A DNA stretch of 64,000 bases from Actinospineispora eucalypti (GTDB taxonomy: Bacteria; Actinomycetota; Actinomycetes; Mycobacteriales; Pseudonocardiaceae), in assembly GCA_014208095.1 (NCBI GenBank), contig JACHMT010000004.1, positions 186,001-250,000 on the forward strand, given 5' to 3'. The notes below the pieces were generated by a model. The model saw nothing but the letters and a program-made list of their open reading frames with translations. It was not told the DNA's origin and did no database searches. The position numbers were made by a program, and so were the translations under genes. Of this stretch, positions 38,601 through 47,697 are shown piece by piece. How positions within the stretch are numbered: the stretch's first letter is position 1; each line of letters begins with the position of its first letter.

Positions 38601-38687
38601 CCTGATTCAGTCACTTCAGCACGGTGGTTCAGTCACTCTTGACTGCTGGAGTGACTGAACCGGTGTGCCGAAGTGACTGAATCAGGG
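38601..38687. repeat. long inverted repeat, GATTCAGTCACTTCAGCAC family
   Basis: Left arm CCTGATTCAGTCACTTCAGC...GGTTCAGTCACT and right arm AGTGACTGAACC...GAAGTGACTGAATCAGG form an almost perfect 37-bp stem around a 12-nt loop. The arm is made of the same unit as the array at 5623-5775. It sits exactly between convergent phoU and the ABC permease gene, as a bidirectional terminator would. Confidence 0.88.
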
Positions 38688-38699
38688 TTGGTGTGGGCG

Positions 38700-39905
38700 T
38701 CAGTAGCGGAGGGCGTCGATGGGTTTTAGGCGGCAGGCGCGCAGGGCGGGGTAGCTGCCCGCGACCAGGCCGATGAGCAGGCTCACGCCGAACGCCACGA
38801 TCGTCGCCGGGATGGACAGCTCCGGGGTGGGGAAGTCCGGCAGGTACCGGGGCAGCAGGCGCTGGGAGATCAGCACGGCGGCCACCCCGAATATTGCGCC
38901 GAAGATTCCCCCGATCCCGGCGATGATCGTCGACTCGAGCATGAACTGCTTGAGGATCGCGCCCCGGCGGGCGCCGACCGCGCGCCGCACCCCGATCTCG
39001 TTGGTGCGGTGCGCGACGGTGATCAGCATCATGTTGGCGATGCCGACCGCGCCGACCAGCAGGCAGATCCCGGCCAGCACGGTGATGGCGATGGCCAGCA
39101 CGTTCATCAGGTGCTTGACCCGTTCGACCAGCGTCGGCATGTCGCTGATCGAGTAGTCGCGCTGCTTGGACTTCGGGATGCCGTGCCGCTCGTCGAGCAC
39201 CTTCTTGATGTCGGTCTCCGCCTGGTCCCACTGCTCCGGGCTGCTGGCGATCATCTTGATGGTGTTGAGCATGTCGTTGCCGGCCATCAGCGGCCGGGCG
39301 GTGCTCAGTGGCATCACCACGTCGTCGCCGCTCTCCTTGAATACGCCGACGATCTTCATCGGGATCCGGCCGATTCGGATGTAGGAGTTGATCGCGGCGT
39401 TGTCGTCTTTGTTGAAGAAGTATTCAACGACATCGGTACTCACCGCGATGACCTTTGCCCGGTCCCGTTCCTCTTGTTCGGTGAACATCCGTCCGGACTG
39501 CATCGTGCGATTCTCGGCCATCAGGTAGGGGCCGTTGACCCCGACGATGCCCAAGGTCCATTCTTTCTCGCCGTCCCGCAGAACGGCCGAGCCGGTGCGA
39601 TAGGCGGTGACCGAGTGGTAGTTCTTGGCCGCTTCGGGGTCGGCGAGCGCGGCCGCGTCGCCTTCGGTCAGCGGCATCACCGGACCGCCGCCTTGCTGCC
39701 CGGGAGTGGACTTCTTGGCGATGGAGAGTGCGCCGCTCATCGGCGCGAGACGCTCGTAGAAGGCGTTCGAGGTGCCGTGGCTGAAGCCGGCGAGAACGAT
39801 GACGCCCATCACGCCGGCGATGATCCCGAGAAGGGTCAGTCCGGTGCGCAAGCGCGCCGCGCTCATGCATTGAATCGCGTCCGATAACGCTTCCCTGAAA
39901 CGCAC
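38700..39905 (-). CDS. MacB-like ABC transporter permease (FtsX superfamily)
   Basis: 401 residues. One N-terminal helix (GLTLLGIIAGVMGVIVLAG), a large extracytoplasmic MacB_PCD domain of about 220 residues, then three C-terminal helices containing EIGVRRAVGARRGAILKQFM, the FtsX signature, and the end LKPIDALRY. These permeases export peptides or lipids, or transmit mechanical force, with a separate MacB-type ATPase. No ATPase lies next to it: the only ABC ATPase nearby is pstB, of another family. GGAGG precedes GTG 39905. Confidence 0.88.
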   Translation of the reverse strand: MRFREALSDAIQCMSAARLRTGLTLLGIIAGVMGVIVLAGFSHGTSNAFYERLAPMSGALSIAKKSTPGQQGGGPVMPLTEGDAAALADPEAAKNYHSVTAYRTGSAVLRDGEKEWTLGIVGVNGPYLMAENRTMQSGRMFTEQEERDRAKVIAVSTDVVEYFFNKDDNAAINSYIRIGRIPMKIVGVFKESGDDVVMPLSTARPLMAGNDMLNTIKMIASSPEQWDQAETDIKKVLDERHGIPKSKQRDYSISDMPTLVERVKHLMNVLAIAITVLAGICLLVGAVGIANMMLITVAHRTNEIGVRRAVGARRGAILKQFMLESTIIAGIGGIFGAIFGVAAVLISQRLLPRYLPDFPTPELSIPATIVAFGVSLLIGLVAGSYPALRACRLKPIDALRY

Positions 39906-40133
39906 GGTGGCATCCCCTCCGGTGTCGAGGGGGCCCGCCGCGCTCGTAGATCAATTTGCAACGGCCCGCACGAAACCGCATTCAGTGCATGCGGAAATCG
40001 CCGCCCGTCGCCCCCGCCGGGGTCCCCTCTGTGTGCCTCCAGTCACAGTTATTGAAGCTCGGAAGTGGTCGGGAAGCAATGGGCTAGCCCGACGACAAAC
40101 ATCAAATGTCGGCAAAGCCGGCCCCGGACACAC

Positions 40134-40170
40134 GCCGGCCCCCGTACCGGCGGGCGGTACGGGGGCCGGC
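40134..40170 (-). terminator. hairpin downstream of pstB
   Basis: GCCGGCCCCCGTACC pairs with GGTACGGGGGCCGGC across a short GGCGGGC-type loop; the stem is 15 bp and perfect. It lies 17 bp past the pstB stop on the minus strand and would end the pst operon. The remaining part of 39906-40186 contains nothing recognisable. Confidence 0.8.
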
Positions 40171-40186
40171 GGAAACGTCCGGTGGA

Positions 40187-40963
40187 TCAGCCGAAGCGGC
40201 CGGAGATGTAGTCCTCGGTGGCGCGCTCGGTCGGGTTGGAGAAGATCTTGTCGGTGTCGTCGATCTCCACCAGGCGGCCGGGTTCACCCGTCGCCCGCAG
40301 GTTGAAGAACGCGGTCTGGTCACTCACCCGCGCGGCCTGCTGCATGTTGTGCGTGACGATGACGATCGTGTAGTCCTTCTTCAGCTCGCCGATCAGGTCC
40401 TCGATGGCCAGCGTGGAGATGGGGTCCAGGGCGGAGCACGGCTCGTCCATCAGCAGCACGTCCGGCTGCACCGCGATGGCGCGGGCGATGCACAGCCGTT
40501 GCTGCTGACCGCCGGACAGGCCGCCACCGGGCTTGGCCAGCCGGTCCTTGACCTCGTTCCACAGGTTCGCCCCGCGCAGCGAGCGCTCGGCGATCTCGTC
40601 CAGGCGCCCCCGGTCCCGCACTCCCTGCAGCTTCATACCGGCCACCACGTTGTCCCGGATGGACATGGTGGGGAACGGGTTGGGCCGCTGGAACACCATG
40701 CCGATGGTGCGCCGCACGGACACCGGGTCCACGGTGCGGGCGTAGATGTCCTCGCCGTCCAGCAGCACCTGGCCCTCCACGCGAGCGCCCGGGATGACCT
40801 CGTGCATGCGGTTCAGCGTGCGCAGCACCGTGGACTTGCCACAGCCGGACGGCCCGATGAAGGCGGTCACGCTGCGCGGCGGCACGGTCAGGCTCACGCT
40901 GTCCACCGCGTGGAACGTGCCGTAGTAGATGTCGACGTCCTTGAGATCCAGCCGCTTGGCCAT
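40187..40963 (-). CDS. pstB: phosphate ABC transporter ATP-binding protein
   Basis: 258 residues. Walker [15 protein letters not shown]-loop [15 protein letters not shown], signature [16 protein letters not shown] and Walker [14 protein letters not shown] are complete, and [18 protein letters not shown] is diagnostic for PstB. It powers high-affinity phosphate import. It is last in pstSCAB, 17 bp after pstA. In mycobacterial numbering it corresponds to PhoT (Rv0820). Confidence 0.97.
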   Translation of the reverse strand: MAKRLDLKDVDIYYGTFHAVDSVSLTVPPRSVTAFIGPSGCGKSTVLRTLNRMHEVIPGARVEGQVLLDGEDIYARTVDPVSVRRTIGMVFQRPNPFPTMSIRDNVVAGMKLQGVRDRGRLDEIAERSLRGANLWNEVKDRLAKPGGGLSGGQQQRLCIARAIAVQPDVLLMDEPCSALDPISTLAIEDLIGELKKDYTIVIVTHNMQQAARVSDQTAFFNLRATGEPGRLVEIDDTDKIFSNPTERATEDYISGRFG

Positions 40964-40979
40964 GGTTCCGTGAGCCCCT

Positions 40980-41906
40980 CTACTTCGTCTTGGGCGCGGT
41001 CCACTTGGACAACGCGGCCGCGATCAGCTGGAAGATGGTGATGATCAGGATCAGGGTGAGCGCGGCGCCCCAGATGCGGTCCCCGCCGGCCATGGTCGGG
41101 TTGTTCCGCTCGACGGTCATGACCAGCGGCAGTGACGCCATGTTGCCGCCGAAGATGTCGAAGTTGATGTACGGGGCGTAGGCCACCAGGATCAGCACCG
41201 GCGCGGTCTCACCCATGATCCGGGCCAGCGCCAGCACGATGCCGGTGAGCATGCCGGACAGGGCGGTCGGGATGACCACCTTCAGGATGGTGCGCCACTT
41301 CGGCACGCCCAGCGCGTAGGAGGCCTCGCGCAGGTCGGCCGGCACGATCTTGAGCATCTCCTCGGTGGACCGCACCACCACCGGCACCATGAGCAGCACC
41401 AGGGCCAGGGCCACGGCGAACGCGCTGCGGTCCAGGCCGAAGATGGAGATCCACACCGAGTAGACGAACAGCGCGGCCACGATGGACGGCACGCCGGTGA
41501 GGATGTCCACCATGAAGGTGGCGGCCTTGGACAGCTTGGTCTGCGCCTTGCCGGTGCCGCCGTACTCCACCAGGTAGACGGCGACCATGATGCCGATCGG
41601 GGTGGCGATCAGCGCGGCGATCAGGCTCTGCACCAGCGAGCCGTAGATCGCGTGGTACACGCCGCCGCCCTGCTGGCGGGCCAGCAGCCCGTTCAGCGAC
41701 TGGAACCACCAGTTGGGGTTGACCACCACGTGCAGGCCCTTGCTCAGCACGGTGATCACCACCCAGAGCAGCGGCACCAGGGCGACCAGGAAGGCCAGGG
41801 CGACCAGCCCGGTGGCCAGCTTGTCGGTCAGCTTGCGGCGCGTGCTGATCCCGGTGAACGCCGGTTTGATGGCCGGTGAGTCGATCGGTGGGCTCGCGGT
41901 TGTCAC
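40980..41906 (-). CDS. pstA: phosphate ABC transporter permease PstA
   Basis: 308 residues with six helices. [32 protein letters not shown] and [21 protein letters not shown] (the EAA loop contacting PstB) are typical. The GTG start at 41906 overlaps the pstC stop by 4 bp (GTGA). It pairs with PstC to form the channel. Confidence 0.96.
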   Translation of the reverse strand: MTTASPPIDSPAIKPAFTGISTRRKLTDKLATGLVALAFLVALVPLLWVVITVLSKGLHVVVNPNWWFQSLNGLLARQQGGGVYHAIYGSLVQSLIAALIATPIGIMVAVYLVEYGGTGKAQTKLSKAATFMVDILTGVPSIVAALFVYSVWISIFGLDRSAFAVALALVLLMVPVVVRSTEEMLKIVPADLREASYALGVPKWRTILKVVIPTALSGMLTGIVLALARIMGETAPVLILVAYAPYINFDIFGGNMASLPLVMTVERNNPTMAGGDRIWGAALTLILIITIFQLIAAALSKWTAPKTK

Positions 41907-42967
41907 GACTTCGGCACCCCTCGGTTGACGATCGCCCGCGCGGCCGCGTTCACCGCGAAGGTGAGCAGGAACAGCACCAGGCCGGCCGCGATGTAGGCGC
42001 CGGCGGACAGCGCGTTGTTCAGCTCGGCGAAGGACAGCGCGATCTTCGAGGCGAACGTGGCGCCGCCGTCGAACAGGCTGCCCCGGAACGGCGCCGCGAC
42101 CGACGCCAGGATGATCATCAGCGCGATGGTCTCGCCCAGCGCGCGACCGAGGCCGAGCATGGACGCGCTCACGTAGCCGGCCCGGCCGAACGGCAGCACC
42201 GTGGTCCGGATGACCTCCCACCGGGTGGCGCCGAGCGCCAGCGCGCCCTCGATCTGCATCCGGGGCGTGCGCTCGAACACCTCGCGGGTGATCGCGGTGA
42301 TGATCGGCAGGATCATCACCGCCAGCACGATCCCGGCGGTGAACAGGTTGGCCCCCCGCACGATCGGCACGTTGTCCGGGTAGCTCTTGAACAGGAAGAA
42401 CCAGCCCAGCGCGCCGTTCAGGCCCTCGGCCACCGGGTAGATCACCGGGGCCAGCACCAGCAGGCCCCACAGGCCGAAGATGATCGACGGCACCGCCGCG
42501 AGCAGGTCGACCAGGTAACCGAAGGGCTTGGCCAGCCGGCGGGGCGCGTACTGCGTCAGGAACAACGCAATACCCAGCCCCACCGGCATGGCCAGAACGA
42601 GGGCGAACACGGACACCTCGACGGTGACCAGCAGCAGGTCCAGAATTCCGAACCGCAGGTTCGCCGGATCGCCGGCGTCGAACTCTCGGCTGGTCAGGAA
42701 GTTGGCGTGGTCGGCCAACAACGCAGGGACCGCCTGGATCAGCAGGAATAAGCCAATTGCCCCGATGAGCAGCACGACGAACCAGCCGGAACCGGTGGCC
42801 AGCCCGCCGAACACGCGGTCACCGCGCTGGACCACCGTCCGGCCGCCGCCGGACGGCGGCCGGTCCTGGGGGTTGGGCTGAGATTCCACTTCGCTGGTAA
42901 TGCCTGCCTCCCGGCTGCTGCTTCGGGTGACCGAATCCGCTGATGGTTCGCTCGCCAGCTCGCTCAC
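41903..42967 (-). CDS. pstC: phosphate ABC transporter permease PstC
   Basis: 354 residues. A cytoplasmic Ser/Pro-rich tail of about 55 residues precedes six helices; [34 protein letters not shown] and [20 protein letters not shown] are PstC signatures. GTG at 42967, 4 bp after the pstS stop. It overlaps pstA. The N-terminal tail is longer than in E. coli PstC, as is common in actinobacteria. Confidence 0.96.
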   Translation of the reverse strand: MSELASEPSADSVTRSSSREAGITSEVESQPNPQDRPPSGGGRTVVQRGDRVFGGLATGSGWFVVLLIGAIGLFLLIQAVPALLADHANFLTSREFDAGDPANLRFGILDLLLVTVEVSVFALVLAMPVGLGIALFLTQYAPRRLAKPFGYLVDLLAAVPSIIFGLWGLLVLAPVIYPVAEGLNGALGWFFLFKSYPDNVPIVRGANLFTAGIVLAVMILPIITAITREVFERTPRMQIEGALALGATRWEVIRTTVLPFGRAGYVSASMLGLGRALGETIALMIILASVAAPFRGSLFDGGATFASKIALSFAELNNALSAGAYIAAGLVLFLLTFAVNAAARAIVNRGVPKS

Positions 42968-42971
42968 CGGA

Positions 42972-44096
42972 CTAACCGATAGCCTGGATCGCGGTCAGCA
43001 ACTTCTGCTTGAACGACTCCGGCAGCGGTGCGTAGCCGGCCTCCGGCAGCTGCTGCTGCCCATTGGTGGCGGCCGTGGTGAGGAACGCCTTGACCGCCTG
43101 AGCGGTCGGCGCGTCGTAGCCCTTTGAGCAGACGATCTCGTAGGTGGCCAGCAGCAGCGGGTAGGCGCCCGCCGTGTTGCCGCCGTACACCGACTTCAGG
43201 TCCAGCTTGAGGTCGTTGCCCGAACCGCTGACCTTGGCCGACTCGATGGCCTTGCCCACGGTCTCCGGAGTCAGCTCCACCGGGCCGGAGCCGGAGTCGA
43301 GCTTCGCCATGCTGATGTTGTTGTCCTGGGCGTAGGACAGCTCGACGTAGGTGATCGAGCCGGCCGCGCCGGAGACCGCCTGGGAGACGCCGGCCGAACC
43401 CTGCGCGCCGGAGCCGACGCCGCCGGCGAACTTCTTGCCGGCGCCCTGGGTCCACGCGCCCTTGCTGGAGGCGGTCAGGTACTGCTGGAAGTTGTCCGTG
43501 GTCCCGGACTCGTCCGAGCGGAACACCACGTTGATCGGGGTGCTGGGCAGCTGCGCGCCGGAGTTCAGCGCGGCGATGGCCGGGTCGTTCCAGGTCTTGA
43601 TCTGGCCGTTGAAGATCTTGGCGGCGACCTCGCCGTTCAGCACCAGGTTGGTCACGCCGTCGAGCTTGTAGCCGATGGCCACCGGGCCGAACACCAGCGG
43701 GAGGTTCCACGCCGGGTTGCCCTGGCAGCGCTGCTGCGCGGCGGCGACCTCGGCGTCCTTCAGCGCGGAGTCCGAGCCGCCGAAGTCGACCAGGCCGGCG
43801 TTGAACTGCTTCACGCCGGCGCCGGAGCCGGTGGGGTTGTAGGCCAGGTTCTGCCCGGAGCACTGGGCCTGGTAGGACTGGATGAAGACGTCGATGGCGT
43901 TCTTCTGGGCGGACGAGCCCTCCGCGGTCAGGTTCGCTTTGCCGCCGCAGTTGGCCGGCGGGCCCCCGGCGGCGTTGCCGCCCCCGTTGCCGCCCGGCTT
44001 CGCGTTGGGATCACTACCGCAGCCGGCTACCACGAGCGAGCCGGCCGCGATGAGCGCGAGCAGGGCTGGCGCCGCACTGCGTCGCTTGAGATTCAC
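42972..44096 (-). CDS. pstS: phosphate-binding lipoprotein PstS
   Basis: 374 residues. GTG at 44096 follows GGAGGACTCC, then a lipoprotein signal ends VVAGC; a Gly/Asn-rich linker ([13 protein letters not shown]) leads into the binding domain. [39 protein letters not shown] and [16 protein letters not shown] line the phosphate site. It captures phosphate outside the membrane. It is first in pstSCAB with a PHO box about 95 bp upstream. The longer ORF upstream of 44096 has no ribosome site. Confidence 0.96.
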   Translation of the reverse strand: MNLKRRSAAPALLALIAAGSLVVAGCGSDPNAKPGGNGGGNAAGGPPANCGGKANLTAEGSSAQKNAIDVFIQSYQAQCSGQNLAYNPTGSGAGVKQFNAGLVDFGGSDSALKDAEVAAAQQRCQGNPAWNLPLVFGPVAIGYKLDGVTNLVLNGEVAAKIFNGQIKTWNDPAIAALNSGAQLPSTPINVVFRSDESGTTDNFQQYLTASSKGAWTQGAGKKFAGGVGSGAQGSAGVSQAVSGAAGSITYVELSYAQDNNISMAKLDSGSGPVELTPETVGKAIESAKVSGSGNDLKLDLKSVYGGNTAGAYPLLLATYEIVCSKGYDAPTAQAVKAFLTTAATNGQQQLPEAGYAPLPESFKQKLLTAIQAIG

Positions 44097-44190
44097 GACG
44101 GAGTCCTCCGAGGTTGTGCTTTGTGCGGCTCGGGGTGGCCGCCTCACCCCCGGACGTTAGGGATACTGGATGGACGTCGCCCCCCGTACG

Positions 44191-44208
44191 GGTAAACGCA
44201 GGGTGAAC
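44191..44208 (-). promoter_or_regulatory. PHO box ahead of pstSCAB
   Basis: On the minus strand GTTCACC and GTTTACC occur 11 bp apart (in the plus strand ggtaaac at 44191 and ggtgaac at 44202), matching the PhoP direct-repeat unit. It is located about 95 bp upstream of the pstS GTG, consistent with a promoter in between. Confidence 0.75.
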
Positions 44209-44329
44209 AGGCGGCCCAGGGTGGCGCTCGACACCACCCGTGAGATATCCCCGAGACCCGGCCGTGACCTCGAAAGGTGACATAAGGTAACTAACCTTAA
44301 AGGATCATCAAATCTATGGTGTCGGCCGT

Positions 44330-45241
44330 TTACGGCTCGTGGCGGAACGCGGCGTCCGTGTGGTAATGCTCGAAGCCCAGGTTCCGGTAGACGCGGACGG
44401 CCGGGGCATTGTCCGCCTCGACGTAGAGCATTACGTCCGACAACCCCCGGTCCCGGAGGTGGCGCAGCCCGGCGAGGGTGAGGGCCGCGCCCAGCTTGCG
44501 GCCCTGCTGAGCCGGGTCGACGCCGACCACGTAGACCTCGCCGAGAGAAGCGTCAGCGGAACGAGTATCGGCACCGATCCGTTCCGGGGCGGTGTGCACC
44601 TTGGTCCAGTGGAAGCCGAGCAACCGGTCGGGGTCGGTGGCCTCGACGGCGAGGAAGAAACCCTCCGGGTCGAACCAGGGCTCGTTCTCCCGCTGTTTGA
44701 CCTGGTCCAGGGACCAGCCACCCTGCTCGGGGTGCCAGTCGAAGGCGGCGTTGTTGACCCGCAGGAACTCCGACTCGTCCCGCCCGGGGCGGAACGTGCG
44801 CAGCGCGACGCCCTCGGTGAGGCGCACCTCCGGCAGCTCCGGCGTGGCCAGCGACCGCCGCATCTGCCACAGCTCGCGCACCTGCTGGAAGCCCAGTGTC
44901 TGGGCCAACGCCTTCGCGCCCGGGTGCTCGCCATGGGCCCAGATCCGCAGCGCCCGTGGTTTCGCCTGCTCGATCAGGGCGTTGACCAGCACCCTGCCGA
45001 TACCTTGCCGGCGGGCTCCGGGGTGGACAGCCAGCTCGCCGACCGCTTCGTCCGGGTTGGCCAGGTCCAGCGTGGCATAACCGGTGAGACGGTCGTCGTC
45101 GATAGTGAACAGGTGGACGGCATCCGGGGCGAGCAGTGCGCCCTCGCCGATCGGTGCGGTGCCGTCCTCGGCGGTCGCCGCGGCAAGCAGCTCTTGCACC
45201 TGCTCTGCGTCAACTTGTGCGCTCACCGTCACCTTCGCCAC
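44330..45241 (-). CDS. mshD: mycothiol synthase (two GNAT domains)
   Basis: 303 residues. Two acetyltransferase domains are seen: the first with VGELAVHPGARRQGIGRVLV, the second with EVYVVGVDPAQQGRKLGAAL (acetyl-CoA loops Q/RxxGxG/A), joined by FDWHPEQGGWSLDQVKQREN, all typical of MshD. It acetylates Cys-GlcN-Ins to form mycothiol, the major thiol of actinobacteria. GTG at 45241. It stands in the same order as in M. tuberculosis (glnR-mshD-pst), reading toward pst. Confidence 0.95.
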   Translation of the reverse strand: MAKVTVSAQVDAEQVQELLAAATAEDGTAPIGEGALLAPDAVHLFTIDDDRLTGYATLDLANPDEAVGELAVHPGARRQGIGRVLVNALIEQAKPRALRIWAHGEHPGAKALAQTLGFQQVRELWQMRRSLATPELPEVRLTEGVALRTFRPGRDESEFLRVNNAAFDWHPEQGGWSLDQVKQRENEPWFDPEGFFLAVEATDPDRLLGFHWTKVHTAPERIGADTRSADASLGEVYVVGVDPAQQGRKLGAALTLAGLRHLRDRGLSDVMLYVEADNAPAVRVYRNLGFEHYHTDAAFRHEP

Positions 45242-45706
45242 GGGGTCGACCCTACCCAACGTTTGGGGCCGGGTCGGGGTTTCAAGATCGCTTGGACGGC
45301 CGCGGTCGGGATTCGTGTCGGGTTGGGCGGCGGCCGTTGCGTTTGCCGCGCCGTCGTCCAGCCGTTTGGTTACCCTGCGTGGTCGTCGGGGGAAGGTTTT
45401 GGTGGGGAGCGGGGTTCGTGCAAACGCCGAGTGCTGGCTGAGTCCGGTGAAATGCGTGATCGAACCGGACTGAGCTTGCGCTCGGCGGCAGGGGTCGCCG
45501 CCGGAGGCGGCGGACCGCTTACGTTGCGTAGCGAGGGACCGCTCCGGGGCCGCGCGCAGCGGAAGACGCACCGTGCGCCCCAAACGTTCGGGCGGCTCCC
45601 GACGCGCATGAGGCAGCAGCCGCGCCGTCCCGGCCGTCCTTGAGACCGTGCCGCGTACGCACATGTCGCGCGGCTCCGGGCTACGCCGAGTGGAAGCTGC
45701 GTCGGG
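45242..45706. other. 465-bp gap between glnR and mshD flanked by a 12-bp inverted repeat
   Basis: No gene is convincing here; short frames lack ribosome sites and family similarity. AACGTTTGGGGC (45258-45269) and GCCCCAAACGTT (45577-45588) are exact inverted copies 307 bp apart. The enclosed DNA could be a promoter region for mshD or the relic of a small mobile element; no target duplication is obvious. Confidence 0.45.
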
Positions 45707-46450
45707 TCAGGTCAGGGCGTCGGCGGGGGTGTCGGTGGTGGTGCCGGTGGTGGTGGTGCCTTCCATGGAGGAGGCCAGGGACGCGCGGCCGGGGCGGACG
45801 AACTTGTAGCCGACGTTGCGCACGGTGCCGATGAGCTGCTCGTGCTCCGGGCCGAGTTTGGCGCGCAGGCGTCGCACGTGCACGTCCACCGTGCGGGTGC
45901 CGCCGAAGAAGTCGTAGCCCCAGACCTCCTGGAGCAGCTGGGCCCGGGTGAACACCCGGCCGGCGTGCTGCGCGAGGTACTTGAGCAGCTCGAACTCCTT
46001 GTACGTGAGCTCCAGCGCGCGGCCCTTCAGGCGGGCGGTGTAGGTCGCCTCGTCGATCATCAGCTCGCCGAGTACCAGTGCCCCGCCGCCGGCGGCGGCG
46101 TCGGAGCCGGGCCGGGCGCGCAGCAGCCGCAGCCGGGCGTCCACCTCGGCCGGGCCGGCGCCGGGCAGCAGGATGTCGTCCACCGCCCACTCCGGGGACA
46201 CCGCGACCAGTCCGCCCTCGGTGAGCACGGCGACCACCGGCACGTCCAGCCCGGTGGTGCCGAGCAGCCGGCAGAGCCCGCGCGCGGCGACCAGGTCGGT
46301 GCGCGCGTCCACCAGCACCGCGTCGTGCGGGCCGGCGTCCAGCAGCGCGGCCACCTCGGGTGCGCCGGTGCGCACACCGTGCGGCAGCAGGGACAACGCC
46401 GGCAGCACCGAGTCAGGGCGCGGGTCGGCGGTGAGCAGCAGCAACTCCAT
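45707..46450 (-). CDS. glnR: nitrogen-metabolism response regulator GlnR (orphan OmpR type)
   Basis: 247 residues. An N-terminal receiver-like domain ([39 protein letters not shown]) keeps Asp48 but lacks the full phosphorylation pocket, as in other GlnR proteins. The winged-helix domain has [20 protein letters not shown] and [16 protein letters not shown]. GlnR controls glutamine synthetase, ammonium and nitrate genes. GGAGGAG precedes ATG 46450 at a good distance; ORF residues before it are excluded for that reason. It is followed by mshD and diverges from lmeA, as at Rv0817c-Rv0819. Confidence 0.9.
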   Translation of the reverse strand: MELLLLTADPRPDSVLPALSLLPHGVRTGAPEVAALLDAGPHDAVLVDARTDLVAARGLCRLLGTTGLDVPVVAVLTEGGLVAVSPEWAVDDILLPGAGPAEVDARLRLLRARPGSDAAAGGGALVLGELMIDEATYTARLKGRALELTYKEFELLKYLAQHAGRVFTRAQLLQEVWGYDFFGGTRTVDVHVRRLRAKLGPEHEQLIGTVRNVGYKFVRPGRASLASSMEGTTTTGTTTDTPADALT

Positions 46451-46573
46451 GGGTTGGCTCCTCCCGTAGGGGACGACCCGGTGGTCGGTCACATTTTGCT
46501 AACCGGGAGGATACCTGGCGGGAAGCGGTCGGGAACCCTTGAGCGACAGAGTTCACGCTGGTAGTCGAGGCTG

Positions 46574-47413
46574 ATGCGATCAAGAAGGCGGCGGGAAGGC
46601 GCGGTTGTGAAGAGGCTTGTGATCGGCTTGGTGGCGGCGATCGTGCTGCTGGTCGCGGTGGACTACGCGGCGGCGGCGACCGCCGAGTACCAGGTTTCCA
46701 GCCGGTTGCGCCAGCAGCTGGCGCTGCCGGACGACCCGGCCGTCAAGATCAACGGCTTCCCGTTCCTGACCCAGGCGCTGGGCGGCGACTACCAGCGGGT
46801 CGAGGTGTCCGCCGACCGGCTCACCGTCGGCCAGATGAACAACGTCGGCGTGCGCGCGCAGCTCTACCACGTGCGGCTGCCGCTGGGTGAGGTGCTGTCC
46901 GGCACGCTGCGCAGCATCCACATCGACGACCTGCAGGGCACCGTGCAGGTCACCGACGAGGACCTGCGCCGCCAGCTGCGCGGGGTGACCAAGCTGAAGG
47001 TGCAGCCGGTGGACCCGGGCGCACTGGATGCCGCGCTGGCCAACTCCAAGGACGCGATGCCCGGTTCCTCGGTCACCGGGATCACCCCGGACCAGGCGGT
47101 CCGCCTGGTCGCCACCACCGACGTGCTGGGCCAGAAGACGGAGGTCTCGGTGATCGCCGTGCTGCAGCTGGCCGGCCGGCAGATCCAGATCAGCCCCCGG
47201 GACATCCGGCTGGGCAGCGGGCCGGCCGCCACCCGGCTCCCGGACACGGTGCAGGCCTCGCTGCGCCGGATGTTCACGTTGCAGATCGACCCGGGTGAGC
47301 TGCCCTTCGACGTCACCCCCACCACGCTGCGCGCGGTGGACACGGCCATTCAGGTCAGCGGGGTTGCGCACAATGTCACCGTTGCCGCCGGCGGCGGCAC
47401 CGGCGACTCGTGA
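46574..47413 (+). CDS. lmeA: LmeA-like DUF2993 phospholipid-binding protein
   Basis: About 279 residues (GTG at 46607 is an alternative start). A signal-anchor helix near residues 13-35 (LVIGLVAAIVLLVAVDYAAA) precedes a DUF2993 domain: VKINGFPFLTQALGGDYQRVEV and LSGTLRSIHIDDLQGTVQV (split: INGFPFLTQALGGDY, SIHIDDLQGTVQV). The M. tuberculosis homologue in the same place (Rv0817c) is needed to elongate the mannan of lipomannan and binds phospholipid in the periplasm. It diverges from glnR. It ends in a strong terminator. Confidence 0.85.
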   Translation: MRSRRRREGAVVKRLVIGLVAAIVLLVAVDYAAAATAEYQVSSRLRQQLALPDDPAVKINGFPFLTQALGGDYQRVEVSADRLTVGQMNNVGVRAQLYHVRLPLGEVLSGTLRSIHIDDLQGTVQVTDEDLRRQLRGVTKLKVQPVDPGALDAALANSKDAMPGSSVTGITPDQAVRLVATTDVLGQKTEVSVIAVLQLAGRQIQISPRDIRLGSGPAATRLPDTVQASLRRMFTLQIDPGELPFDVTPTTLRAVDTAIQVSGVAHNVTVAAGGGTGDS

Positions 47414-47450
47414 GTGAGAAGTATTGCTATAGCCACACTTCTCACTCACG
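47409..47450 (+). terminator. terminator of the lmeA-like gene
   Basis: CGTGAGTGAGAAGT (47409-47422) and ACTTCTCACTCACG (47437-47450) form a perfect 14-bp stem with a 14-nt loop. The stem starts within the last codons of the gene. No U-run follows, as usual in this GC-rich genome. Confidence 0.8.
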
Positions 47451-47490
47451 GGCCCGCCGCTAGGCGGGCATTTCAGCTACCCTGGTCGCC

Positions 47491-47565
47491 GTGTATTGGC
47501 CGCTGACCCGTCGCCGCGCAGTTGATCTGTGCCGCGTGGGCAGCTGCCTGTGTCCGGCGCACTGA
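47491..47565 (+). CDS. cysteine leader peptide ahead of cysA-sseC
   Basis: 24 codons starting with GTG and ending TGA. It contains LTRRRAVDLCRVGSCLC, the signature of actinobacterial 'putative leader peptides', with three Cys codons (TGC, TGC, TGT) in the last third. Such peptides precede sulfur and cysteine genes, and ribosome stalling at Cys codons when cysteine is low is thought to expose the downstream gene. It ends 132 bp before cysA. Confidence 0.88.
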   Translation: MYWPLTRRRAVDLCRVGSCLCPAH

Positions 47566-47697
47566 GCGCGGACGGTTTCCGCCTGCTCGTTTCCGAGCCA
47601 GCGCCGCTCCGCCTACGGCCGTCATTCCCGGCGTCGACCGGGACTGATCCTGCCCATCGTCACGCCCGCAACCGACCGTAACCAGGGAGCAAACCGT

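Noticed and set aside
42470-42470. Frame fusion of pstA with upstream minus-strand sequence to 42470
   Set aside because: The extra N-terminal part is a shadow of pstC; the GTG at 41906 overlapping the pstC stop fits operon structure.
45242-45664. Extension of mshD upstream to 45664
   Set aside because: The added residues lack similarity to MshD, which starts just before the first GNAT domain. Base composition there is not codon-biased in this frame.
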